Of a stretch of 54,133 bases of DNA, positions 7,344-14,592 are shown in pieces. The notes under the pieces were generated by a model. The model made no database searches and was not told where the DNA came from. It saw only the letters and a program-made list of their open reading frames with translations. Position numbers and translations under genes: made by a program. The stretch comes from Bacillus sp. UNC41MFS5. Lineage in GTDB: Bacteria; Bacillota; Bacilli; Bacillales_B; DSM-18226. Every line of letters begins with the position of its first letter. Positions within the stretch are counted from its first letter, which is position 1. The stretch spans positions 1-54,133 of the forward strand of contig NZ_JMLP01000025.1 of NCBI RefSeq assembly GCF_000686805.1, read 5' to 3'.

Positions 7344-7802
7344 TTAGGCATTATTTTTAATAAGGATTTGGTTGTTAATATGATGTTCCATATGTTTAAG
7401 ATAATCTTTTACGAGCCACTCTAATGTTTCTTGTTGATTATTTCCTATATCACAAAGATTTGATAATCTCTCTTTTGGAATATTCGATATAGTATTTATG
7501 ATTTGCTTATTTAATGCTAAAAAAAGGTTTAATATCTCATCAAGTGGTCTTTCTTGATAATTCTGAAGTATTACCCATTGGTTTTGATTATATGATTGGA
7601 TAACAAATGGTTGTTCTTCGTACTGAATCTTTATAAACCTATTAATATTATTTATTGCAGAGTCGCATAGATGTCCTAAAATCTCTTTTTTGGACCATTT
7701 ATTTGGTAATGGGCGATTTGATATTTCTGTTTCTGACATTAAGTTATATACCTTCGGTAATGTTTGTATCCAGTGGTTTATTCCATTTATTATATCTTCC
7801 AC
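7344..7802 (-). CDS. DinB-superfamily (YfiT-like) protein
   Basis: A 152-residue four-helix-bundle protein. The segment WSKKEILGHLCDSAINNINRF (residues about 36-56) carries the first metal-ligand His, and the C-terminal YLKHMEHHINNQ (about 132-143) supplies the HxxxH pair, as in DinB/DUF664 metal-dependent proteins. Members include thiol-dependent transferases such as bacillithiol S-transferase BstA and many unassigned proteins. It is monocistronic, between two repeat copies. Its reaction cannot be told from sequence. Confidence 0.75.
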   Translation of the reverse strand: MEDIINGINHWIQTLPKVYNLMSETEISNRPLPNKWSKKEILGHLCDSAINNINRFIKIQYEEQPFVIQSYNQNQWVILQNYQERPLDEILNLFLALNKQIINTISNIPKERLSNLCDIGNNQQETLEWLVKDYLKHMEHHINNQILIKNNA

Positions 7803-7865
7803 ACGCCTTCACCCCTTCAATATGTATCTAAAAAACAATATTCGACTAAAGACATTAATATCCCT

Positions 7866-7956
7866 TCTTAAACTAACCTGCCCCATTAGCACAACAAGAA
7901 AAGGGTCTGCCTCAACAGTTCCCTCTTTAACTCTAGCACCCGTTAGTTGAAGAAGC
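7866..7956 (-). repeat. Interspersed hairpin repeat, copy 7
   Basis: AACCTGCCCCATTAGCACAACAAG, A-run, GGGTCTGCCTCAACAGTTCCC core, TAGCACCCGTTAGTTGAAGAAG. It lies between two divergent genes, so it is not at a gene's 3' end, yet it has the same orientation as the others. Confidence 0.8.
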
Positions 7957-8041
7957 ACCTTCTCATTTGCTGCACATTTTTCTCGAAATACGTATTAACT
8001 AAAAACAATGAAAATGGTAGTATACTCCTAGAGGTGCTATT

Positions 8042-8425
8042 ATGAAAAAATTCTTTATTATATTAATTGCTATTGTTCTTTCTGCTCCATTGTCTTCACT
8101 GTTAAGCCTTGCAATTCTGAACTTCAACATCGATGATAATTATGAATGGGGAAATGCAATATTCGTTGCAGCATATGAAGTTCTAATTTATTTTATTTGT
8201 GGTATACCTGTTACTTTGTTGATTGATTTTGTTATAAAATTAACAGTTGTGTCCAATACCAAAAAGTTATACTTATTTCAATTCTTACTTTACAGCCTTG
8301 CAGCAGGATTCTTTGGGTTGTATTTAAATTGGAATAATGTAGAAATGATTATTATTGCTATAATTGCAATTTATACATATTTTCATATACTATTTTTTTT
8401 AAGAAAAAGATTTATGAAAGAATAA
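8042..8425 (+). CDS. Small integral membrane protein (UPF0715-like)
   Basis: A 127-residue protein with four hydrophobic helices (about residues 5-27, 41-65, 79-97, 100-120) and a basic C-terminus (FLRKRFMKE). Size and topology resemble small Bacillus UPF0715-type membrane proteins of unknown function; the assignment is tentative. AGAGGTG precedes the ATG, and a TATACT -10 box lies at 8021-8026. An intrinsic terminator overlaps the stop region, so it is monocistronic. Confidence 0.65.
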   Translation: MKKFFIILIAIVLSAPLSSLLSLAILNFNIDDNYEWGNAIFVAAYEVLIYFICGIPVTLLIDFVIKLTVVSNTKKLYLFQFLLYSLAAGFFGLYLNWNNVEMIIIAIIAIYTYFHILFFLRKRFMKE

Positions 8426-8446
8426 CAGGAATCTCCTGTTTTTTAT
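8424..8446 (+). terminator. Intrinsic terminator
   Basis: AACAGGA/TCCTGTT stem with a 3-nt loop followed by T-rich sequence. It starts at the stop codon of the upstream membrane-protein gene. Confidence 0.85.
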
Positions 8447-8487
8447 TGTACAATTTGTCTCAAATGCGACTTTAATCATTAATTACT

Positions 8488-8571
8488 TCCTCAACTAAAC
8501 TGCCCCGTTAGTTCAACAAGAAAAAAAGACCGCCGCAGCGATCAACATCCTTAACAAAAGCACCCGTTAGA
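8488..8571 (-). repeat. Interspersed hairpin repeat, copy 8, apparently interrupted
   Basis: CTGCCCCGTTAGTTCAACAAG, A-run, ACCGCCGCAGCGATC core and GCACCCGTTAG, where homology to the other copies stops. The expected continuation (CTTAATAAG) is found at 10382-10390, directly beyond the right end of the IS110-family element. Confidence 0.7.
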
Positions 8572-8614
8572 ATTCCTGTAGATCACTAATTATTAACTTT
8601 GAAAAAAACAGGGC

Positions 8615-8631
8615 CCCTCAGTAAGATATGA
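8615..8631 (+). repeat. Left subterminal inverted repeat of the IS
   Basis: CCCTCAGTAAGATATGA, matching the reverse complement of 10363-10379 at 15 of 17 positions. Confidence 0.8.
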
Positions 8632-8678
8632 GTATAGACACAACTCTAACTCAAAAACCTTAAGGAGGAAGCCCTTAT

Positions 8679-9953
8679 ATGAAGTTTAAAATGCAAGACA
8701 AGCAAAATCAACTAATAGAGAGAATTTCTGATAAGCACCTTGTAGTTGGTGTAGATATTGCTCAAGAATTGCATGTAGCTAGAGCTGTGAATTTCCGTGG
8801 GATTGTAGTCGGAGAGCCTCTTACATTTGAAAATAATGAAGATGGTTTTGCGAAATTACTACAATGGATTAAGCAGTTAAAATCCTTAAAAGGATTTGAT
8901 TCCACAATAGTTGGTATGGAACCTACAGGACATTACTGGATTAACCTTTCAAAATGGCTATATTATCAAGATATTGAAGCAGTAACTGTTAACCCCCATC
9001 TGGTAAAAAAGAATAAGGAAAACCGTGATAATTCCCAATCCAAAAGTGATAAAAAAGATGCCCTTGTTATCGCTGATATGGTCAAGAATGGTTACTATTC
9101 CTTTATTCGTCCTACTTCAGAGGCCTTTGAAAAACTCAGAGTGTTAATGTCTAACCGTGATATGACGGTTAAAAGACTAGTTAGTGCTATCAATCAAATT
9201 AACCGATGGGTAGATATTGTATTCCCTGAACTTCGACAGGTATTCAAAGATGTTAAAGGGAAAGGTGCAATAGCCACTCTTCGCTTATTCCCTACACCAA
9301 ATGAACTTCGTTCAATGAAAGCACTAGATATCGTTAAAGGCTGGAAAACTCAAATGAAGAGACAACCTGGGTTAAAAAAAGCACAACAATTAATTGAATT
9401 AGCTAAGCATTCAGTTGGAACGCGACAAGCACTTGATGCTTATAAACTACATCTCGAACAATTAATTGAAGAGTTTGATCTAGCAACAGCCCAACTTGGA
9501 CGAGTTGAAAAGGAAGTCACTGACGTCCTTAAACGAATTCCTTTCGCGAGAAAGTTACTTGCCATCAATGGGATTAGCGAGATTGCCCTTGCAGGCATTT
9601 TAGGAGAAGCAGGAGATCTAAGCGGATTCGCACACGGTAACTCTTTATTGCGTCATGCTGGCTTACATCTGGCAGAGGCTAGTTCAGGTAAATGGAAAGG
9701 TCAGATTGTCCTCTCTAAACGTGGGAGATCTCGTTTGAGACGCTTCTTGTACTTAGCAACTATGAGTCTAGTCATGAACAACCCTGATTTTAAAGAGCTG
9801 CACGCTAACAATGTTAAAGTGAAAAAGATGAAAAAAATGAAATCGATTATGAAATTAATTCATAAACTCGCAAGAGTTTTAGTTGGAATAGCCCGAAAAA
9901 ATGAATCTTATCGTCCACACAAAGTAAAACCAATAGTACCAATTGCTGCATAA
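8679..9953 (+). CDS. IS110-family DEDD transposase/recombinase
   Basis: A full-length 424-residue protein. The N-terminal RuvC-like DEDD domain shows VVGVDIAQELH (first Asp, about residues 22-32), GMEPTGHYW (Glu) and SDKKDALVIADM (Asp pair). The C-terminal Transposase_20 domain carries LLAINGISEIALAGILGEAGDLSGF and the conserved Ser region HAGLHLAEASSGKWKGQ. Such enzymes excise a circular intermediate and insert it at sites chosen by an element-encoded bridge (seek) RNA. TAAGGAGGAAG precedes the ATG. The frame is intact, so the element may be active. Confidence 0.95.
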   Translation: MKFKMQDKQNQLIERISDKHLVVGVDIAQELHVARAVNFRGIVVGEPLTFENNEDGFAKLLQWIKQLKSLKGFDSTIVGMEPTGHYWINLSKWLYYQDIEAVTVNPHLVKKNKENRDNSQSKSDKKDALVIADMVKNGYYSFIRPTSEAFEKLRVLMSNRDMTVKRLVSAINQINRWVDIVFPELRQVFKDVKGKGAIATLRLFPTPNELRSMKALDIVKGWKTQMKRQPGLKKAQQLIELAKHSVGTRQALDAYKLHLEQLIEEFDLATAQLGRVEKEVTDVLKRIPFARKLLAINGISEIALAGILGEAGDLSGFAHGNSLLRHAGLHLAEASSGKWKGQIVLSKRGRSRLRRFLYLATMSLVMNNPDFKELHANNVKVKKMKKMKSIMKLIHKLARVLVGIARKNESYRPHKVKPIVPIAA

Positions 9954-10362
9954 CTTAAACAAAAATTAATTCTTTTATAGTAACAACAGAATAACTAATA
10001 ACTTTAAGATTAATATCTTTCGAATATTGGCTTATTCGTAGGATTTCAAAGAAAGTACGAAGTACCGGATTTATTAAGCAAAAGGGCACTGACCCATTCC
10101 GTTAGAAAGACCGGCCTCTACCACTTGGATAGGTATGACGAAGGAATGAGAGGGCATTTGACCCGTTGAGACATGGGAGCGAAAACCTCCAAGGGTGGCG
10201 TGGAGAATACGTACATTATATGGAAATTATTGGAGTTAAAACTACCTCCTTTATTTAAGTACGCCTCCATGCAGCCAGAATTATTAAAACTCATTTGATC
10301 AGTCCCCTACGTTCTTTCAAGTGATTTGAAATCCTGCGAATAAGTGAGTATTTGAGAGATAA
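9954..10362 (+). ncRNA. Candidate bridge/seek RNA region of the IS
   Basis: A 409-bp non-coding segment lies between the transposase stop and the right subterminal repeat, where IS1111-type elements encode their guide RNA. It is markedly less A/T-rich than its flanks at 10085-10215. Several helices can be drawn: CATTCC (about 10094-10099) with GGAATG (about 10144-10149), and GCGTGGAG (about 10198-10205) with CTCCATGC (about 10266-10273). The exact RNA limits and target-binding loops cannot be set by eye. The role is inferred from family knowledge. Confidence 0.5.
10031..10344. repeat. Long-range 20-bp inverted repeat in the IS right end
   Basis: Positions 10031-10050 (CTTATTCG-T-AGGATTTCAAA) pair with 10325-10344 with a single mismatch, and weaker pairing continues outward. 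The pair brackets the structured non-coding segment. It could close a large RNA domain or be the ends of a small nested element. Confidence 0.75.
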
Positions 10363-10379
10363 TCGTATCTAACTGAGGG
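10363..10379 (-). repeat. Right subterminal inverted repeat of the IS
   Basis: Reverse complement reads CCCTCAGTTAGATACGA, pairing with 8615-8631. Confidence 0.8.
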
Positions 10380-10439
10380 AGCTTAATAAGAATTTCTTTA
10401 ATTGTTCATTCTAAGAGAAACCTGGAATGGAGGATTTTT

Positions 10440-10691
10440 ATGAAAAAAAGCCTTTTAATATTGATCGCCTGCTTCTCTCTTTTCTCTTATTCACCTGTCA
10501 AAGCCGAAACCGTAACTAAAAATGATGTACAGGTGCGTGATGACTTGATTTTCATTATGCTTTATCCCTCAATTCAACAGGAATTGAAAAAGCAATATGG
10601 CGAAATTAAACAAAATATGTGTGGTAAAATAAATATGTCGGCAGCCTTGTTTTTACCAGCTCCTGTATTTTTTATGCGTGAAGTATGTTGA
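10440..10691 (+). pseudogene. DUF3888-like secreted protein, C-terminally truncated
   Basis: The first 60 or so residues look intact: a signal peptide (MKKSLLILIACFSLFSYSPVKA, cleavage after Ala22), then VRDDLIFIMLYPSIQQELKKQ, typical of DUF3888 proteins of Bacillales. After MCGKI the sequence turns into unrelated residues (LPAPVFFMREVC) and stops at 83, whereas family members are about 130 residues. The rest of the domain is not found in another frame before the convergent gene at 10702. A good GGAGG site precedes the ATG. Probably a non-functional stub; family function unknown. Confidence 0.6.
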
Positions 10692-10701
10692 ACCAATAGA
10701 A

Positions 10702-11808
10702 TCAAAGAACAGCTAAACCTTGTGAACCAAAGTAAGGAATGTTAGTCCAGGCAGCAACCTGCAATCTTACTAGACTGCCATCATCTTGGATATTAAATAC
10801 TGACACTGTACCCTGATTTCCGTTAAGGGTGTAAAAATGCCGTCCGTCCTTACTCACACCAACGTCCATCGGAAGACCTGGGGCTGTACCTGGTGGTGTA
10901 CTGGTAATATGTCTTACTACCGACAATCCTCCATTGGGATCGATTTGGTAAGTAGAGATGGTACCGCTTAAAGTGTTGGTAACATATGCAAAACGTTCAT
11001 CCTTTGTTGTAACAACCCAGCATGCAGTTTTATATCCATTTGGTACAGATCCACTGATCACATGAAGGATACCGTCGTTGCTCATTGAATAGGATGACAG
11101 GGCATTTGAATCTGCTTCAGTAACTAAGAGGATCCCAGAGGATAGAAAATAAGAACCCAATGGTCCTCGACCATAAGAATCATTAACGACGGGTCCTGTA
11201 ACCGTACCATTTTGATTCACATGGAATACACTGAGATGGTTTGAAGTAAGCTCGGATACAAGGATTTTGCTACCATCTGGAGTGAATAGAACCTGCGCCG
11301 GCTGGGCATTGAAGGCGCTGAGAGAGTGGGTTGATCCGGGAATAAGAGTAAGGCGTCCGTTAGCATCTATGCGAAAACCGGTGATATTGGAGGAAAAATT
11401 ATTGGTGGGATCACCTACATTGGAAACATAGAGAAGATTACCAAACACATCCACGCTATTGGGCTGAGCACCACCAGATGGCTTCACATCCACGAGAAAG
11501 GGTGCTCCGCTGTCAGTTATGATGAAACTGCTGATATTATTACTACCCGCATTAACGGCTAGCAGGAAACGCCCGTCACGCGACAAGGTTAGGGCGCCTT
11601 GTGACGCAAGGGGATCGACGCCATCGTTTGCTGTTGCAGTGGAGACTTCCTTTGTACCAGTCCCTCTGCCATATGTTGGGAAGGATCCCACGAAGGTAAG
11701 CATGCCATTCATGTTTCTGTAAAAGGCAATGACTTGATTCCTTACTTCATTATTGGTCATCATGTAAACCATACTTACACTCGCACGAATATCACTCATT
11801 ATCTGCAT
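10702..11808 (-). CDS. Beta-propeller (lactonase/YVTN-type) protein
   Basis: A 368-residue protein made of about seven repeated beta-blades with the patterns LSRDGRFLLAVNAGSNNISSF, FTPDGSKILVSELTSNHLSVF, TKDERFAYVTNTLSGTISTY and VSKDGRHFYTLNGNQGTVSVF. This is the seven-bladed propeller of 6-phosphogluconolactonase-like and YVTN-repeat proteins. No signal peptide is visible. The first ATG is preferred because GGAGGAG sits 9 nt upstream, although a second ATG follows three codons later. The lactonase function is not certain, since many such proteins are uncharacterised. It is convergent with the truncated DUF3888 gene. Confidence 0.8.
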   Translation of the reverse strand: MQIMSDIRASVSMVYMMTNNEVRNQVIAFYRNMNGMLTFVGSFPTYGRGTGTKEVSTATANDGVDPLASQGALTLSRDGRFLLAVNAGSNNISSFIITDSGAPFLVDVKPSGGAQPNSVDVFGNLLYVSNVGDPTNNFSSNITGFRIDANGRLTLIPGSTHSLSAFNAQPAQVLFTPDGSKILVSELTSNHLSVFHVNQNGTVTGPVVNDSYGRGPLGSYFLSSGILLVTEADSNALSSYSMSNDGILHVISGSVPNGYKTACWVVTTKDERFAYVTNTLSGTISTYQIDPNGGLSVVRHITSTPPGTAPGLPMDVGVSKDGRHFYTLNGNQGTVSVFNIQDDGSLVRLQVAAWTNIPYFGSQGLAVL

Positions 11809-11912
11809 TTTATGACTCTCCTCCTTTCATTACTTTATATGGTACATTTGCAATTTCAATTCCCCAATTTGAAGTAAATTGGTTCAAAAGATAGGTGGAT
11901 TATTGTCCACTT

Positions 11913-11994
11913 ATCACACTAACCTCCCCCTTTTGCACAATAAAAAAAGCTGCCAAAATGACAGCTTCAATCTTAGGTTAGACACTCGTAGTTA
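11913..11994 (-). repeat. Interspersed hairpin repeat, copy 9 (diverged)
   Basis: CACTAACCTCCCCCTTTTGCACAATAA, A-run, AAGCTGCCAAAATGACAGCTT hairpin, then GACACTCGTAGTTAAC. It overlaps the stop of the gene at 11992 and should terminate it. Confidence 0.6.
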
Positions 11995-12450
11995 ACTTTT
12001 TTCAATCTTACAAATCCATTTATAATAATTAAGTAAAATTACTAACAATATAGGGTCTGCAATAATAGAAAACTCCAATTTCCACCATCCATAATTGAAG
12101 TACCCCCAAGGTTCTGGAAGTAATGCTATTACTTCATATATCGCCATAAATATTAACCAATAAATAAAATAAAGAATTCTTTTTAACAATGTAGAGTTTA
12201 ATGGATACCAATTCAAAAACATCATATTAACAGGTGGTAAAAGCATTGAAAGGGTTGGTAAAGATTCCCAATAAACATTTTGTGTAAAGTACCAATAACC
12301 GTGGTATTTTTGGTCAATATACAAATCAGCTATAATCTGTAAAGAAATCGTGAACGACCAAATATGAACAATTTGATTTTTAGTAAGCCGCTTGTTAGTT
12401 TTAAAAGCAATTAAATTAAAAATAATAACTGCAAAAATAAGTCCAATCAT
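11992..12450 (-). CDS. CBO0543-type integral membrane protein
   Basis: A 152-residue hydrophobic protein with about five membrane helices and many Trp/Tyr residues (YHGYWYFTQNVYWESLPTLS, EPWGYFNYGWWKLEFS). It resembles the family represented at 4534-5094, though it is shorter at the N-terminus. Function unknown. It ends inside a diverged repeat copy, so it is probably transcribed alone. Confidence 0.65.
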   Translation of the reverse strand: MIGLIFAVIIFNLIAFKTNKRLTKNQIVHIWSFTISLQIIADLYIDQKYHGYWYFTQNVYWESLPTLSMLLPPVNMMFLNWYPLNSTLLKRILYFIYWLIFMAIYEVIALLPEPWGYFNYGWWKLEFSIIADPILLVILLNYYKWICKIEKS

Positions 12451-12508
12451 AAAAATGTCCTTTTTTAACTATTTTTATCTTATCATTGTTCAATTATTCT
12501 GGTATTAG

Positions 12509-12595
12509 TCCTTGTTCAACCTGCCAGTAAGCACTATAAGAAAAAGACTGCCGAAAATGGCAGCCAGATATTCAACTCTTGCACCCGTTGTTAAG
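12509..12595 (-). repeat. Interspersed hairpin repeat, copy 10
   Basis: CTTGTTCAACCTGCCAGTAAGCACTATAAG, A-run, GACTGCC/GGCAGCC hairpin, TCTTGCACCCGTTG. This is the last copy seen; none was found from 12.6 to 54.1 kb. Confidence 0.75.
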
Positions 12596-12869
12596 TACAT
12601 ATTTTCACAATGTTAGGTTTGCAGATAAAATTCTGCCGTCGAACATAAAATCGTGCCTCCGTAAGTGTGTAGTATCTACTGATTATTAACTCATAACTGT
12701 TTTTTATACTTGCTTTTGGCTATGCGAGTACCTCAAAAGAGAACGGCTTACTTTAAGACAGCCGTATCTTCTAGAAAGAATCCCTCAGATGAACAAGTAA
12801 TTGATTTCCGTCCCTATCTATTTTTAGATTATTTTAAAATATTAGTGAATAATTACCGTGGTATTCTAA
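12596..12869. other. Non-coding stretch with a terminator-like hairpin
   Basis: No supported gene. ACGGCT (12743-12748) and AGCCGT (12760-12765) form a hairpin followed on the minus strand by TCTCTTTTG, a plausible terminator for the metallo-hydrolase ending at 12870. ACTGATTATTAACT (about 12677-12690) resembles sequence near 8586-8599 beside the IS, too short to interpret. Confidence 0.45.
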
Positions 12870-13838
12870 TTAAATCCTCCACCACTGCTTAGTCGGAAAA
12901 TTTTTTGAAGTAATTACGACCGTTTCCCCTATTTTAGGTGTTGAAATATTGACCTGGTGTTTTAATGCCGCTTCTGTTACTCTTTCCACCGGATCTGTCC
13001 AAGCATGAAAGGCAAGTGTAAACGCACCCCAATGAACGGGAATTAACAACTGTCCTCCAAGATCCAAATGAGCTTGTACCGTCTCTTCCGGCATCATATG
13101 AATACTGGACCATCGCTCGTCGTATTGCCCGCATTCTAACAATGTTAAATTAAACGGACCATATTTTTCGCCAATTTCTTTAAAGTGAGGACCATATCCG
13201 CTGTCCCCACTGAAGTAAATCTTCGTCTCCCGGCCTGCAATTACCCACGAGCACCACATGGTAGAATCACGGTCAAATAATCCCCTTCCAGAGAAATGTC
13301 TTGCCGGTGTACAAGCCAGTGTGAGTCCTTTGAATTCCAATTCCTCCCACCAAGCATGTTCGGTAATTTTTTCTGTAGGAACGCCCCATTTGATTAAACG
13401 TTGACGAACACCGAGCGGTACAAAAAACCGCGATGCTTTACCCTTTAATTTACGAATGGATTGGTAATCTAGATGATCATAATGATCGTGGGAAATAATG
13501 ATTGCATCGAGTGTCGGAAAATCCTCCAGCTGCACAGAAAGATTATTTTTGTATCTCTTGGTACCTGCCCACGAAACAGGTGAAGGACGAGGACCGAACA
13601 TGGGATCAAATAAAAGTCTCTTGCCTTCTATTTCGAGAAAAAAAGCCGAGTGGCCAAACCATGTGACCCGAGGAGCATCAGAGATTGAAAGAGTCTCAGC
13701 TGGTAGGAATGTTTCCGCATCGATTACAGCCATGGGTCTCCCATTCGCAGCCCGTGTGAGAGAATCTCTCAGCATGCTAATCATCGACTTCCATCCCATC
13801 GTCATTGTAGTCGGTAATTGATTTTCGTATTTTTTCAT
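12870..13838 (-). CDS. MBL-fold hydrolase, NAPE-PLD/UlaG-like
   Basis: A 322-residue metallo-beta-lactamase-fold protein. The zinc motif SHDHYDHLDY lies near residues 115-124, with the upstream strand VTWFGHSAFFLEIEGKRLLFDP and later ligands in CTPARHFSGRG, YFSGDSGYGPHF and LLIPVHWGAF. This set and its spacing fit the NAPE-PLD/UlaG-like branch (metal-dependent phosphodiesterase or lactonase). No signal peptide or lipobox, so it is cytoplasmic. A GGAG site precedes the ATG. It is the last gene of a minus-strand string CBS-RelP-HD-MBL, spaced about 80-130 bp. Substrate unknown. Confidence 0.85.
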   Translation of the reverse strand: MKKYENQLPTTMTMGWKSMISMLRDSLTRAANGRPMAVIDAETFLPAETLSISDAPRVTWFGHSAFFLEIEGKRLLFDPMFGPRPSPVSWAGTKRYKNNLSVQLEDFPTLDAIIISHDHYDHLDYQSIRKLKGKASRFFVPLGVRQRLIKWGVPTEKITEHAWWEELEFKGLTLACTPARHFSGRGLFDRDSTMWCSWVIAGRETKIYFSGDSGYGPHFKEIGEKYGPFNLTLLECGQYDERWSSIHMMPEETVQAHLDLGGQLLIPVHWGAFTLAFHAWTDPVERVTEAALKHQVNISTPKIGETVVITSKNFPTKQWWRI

Positions 13839-13917
13839 TTATTGGGTTTCTCCTGCTTATAGAGTAGGTCTTACATATCCATTATTTAAGAGCGTAAATT
13901 TCAACATTTGAAGGGAA

Positions 13918-14463
13918 CTATAAAGACCCAAACACAGATATTACTTCCACATCCAACTCGCGTATCAGTGTAAATTCTTCTTTTCTAGGTGCTAATTCTT
14001 TTACAATACTAGCATAATACCAATGCTGATCTTTCATGCCATGGTTAAAGCGCTCCCACACCTTCTCGCCAATCGTTTCTCGGTCTTCCTTAATGGATTG
14101 CAGATTATGTAGTTTATCAGCAGTGATGACTTGTATTTCCTCTATAGATAATTCTTTTAGTATATCGATGGTATGTTGTTTTCTTTCCTGCCAAGGGAGG
14201 GTTTTATCAGGTTCAGAAGCAGCTCTTACTAAATTCGCAATATATTCTCCAAAATTCTCTACTAAAGTTTCATAATTTGTATCGGTATCTTCAAGAGTAT
14301 CATGAAGGATACCTGCAGCGATAACAGAATCTGAACACTTCTCCTTTTGCAAAAGCATCCCCACAGCAAAAGGATGAGAGATATAGGGAATATCTGTTGC
14401 TTTTCTCATCTGATTTCGATGGGCTACTGCTGCAAAATTTATTGCTTTTTGAACGATATTCAT
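13918..14463 (-). CDS. HD-domain hydrolase of the (p)ppGpp hydrolase (SpoT/MESH1-like) type
   Basis: A 181-residue protein. Residues about 1-130 match the HD domain of RelA/SpoT hydrolases: an early His in AVAHRNQMRKATDIPYISHPFAV, the HD pair in AAGILHDTLEDTDTNYETL, and a late Asp in VITADKLHNLQSI. Free-standing versions (SAH, MESH1-like) remove pyrophosphate from (p)ppGpp or related nucleotides. A strong AAGGGGG site precedes the ATG. It follows the RelP synthetase gene on the same strand, 129 bp downstream, so the pair could form an alarmone make-and-break module. Many such bacterial HD proteins are untested, so the specificity is inferred. Confidence 0.75.
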   Translation of the reverse strand: MNIVQKAINFAAVAHRNQMRKATDIPYISHPFAVGMLLQKEKCSDSVIAAGILHDTLEDTDTNYETLVENFGEYIANLVRAASEPDKTLPWQERKQHTIDILKELSIEEIQVITADKLHNLQSIKEDRETIGEKVWERFNHGMKDQHWYYASIVKELAPRKEEFTLIRELDVEVISVFGSL

Positions 14464-14498
14464 CTGGATTTCCCCCTTGTGATTTCCACTTTTATAAA

Positions 14499-14519
14499 TT
14501 TTATTTTATATTGATTCGG
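14499..14519 (+). repeat. 21-nt sequence also found at 49455-49475
   Basis: A 21-nt A/T-rich string ending TTGATTCGG recurs exactly at 49455-49475. Here it lies in the 129-bp gap between the RelP and HD genes. Confidence 0.8.
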
Positions 14520-14592
14520 AAAATGCATCAGATTTCCTGGGTCCCTTGTCAGTATTCGTACTTGGAAACAGCTTCCATATCTGGTAGCCCTC

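Larger units (their letters stand above)
8572..10381 (+). mobile_element. IS110-family (IS1111-type) insertion sequence, apparently complete
   Basis: A complete DEDD transposase gene is flanked by 17-nt subterminal inverted repeats (8615-8631 and 10363-10379, 15/17 matching), the mark of the IS1111 subgroup. A 426-bp non-coding segment follows the transposase. The outer limits are estimated from the point where an interspersed repeat seems interrupted; the left limit could instead lie nearer 8603. As is usual for the family, I see no clear target duplication. Confidence 0.75.

Noticed and set aside
8572..10381. Group II intron or integron in place of an IS
   Set aside because: The encoded protein is a DEDD IS110 transposase with paired subterminal repeats; no reverse transcriptase or attC structure.
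2122..12595. CRISPR array suggested by recurring similar units
   Set aside because: Units are 80-95 bp, dispersed between genes at irregular kilobase spacing, with internal hairpins and no regular spacers.
12710..12892. 60-codon plus-strand ORF before the NAPE-PLD-like gene
   Set aside because: No ribosome binding site, no recognisable domain, and it overlaps the terminator-like hairpin and the end of a well-supported convergent gene.
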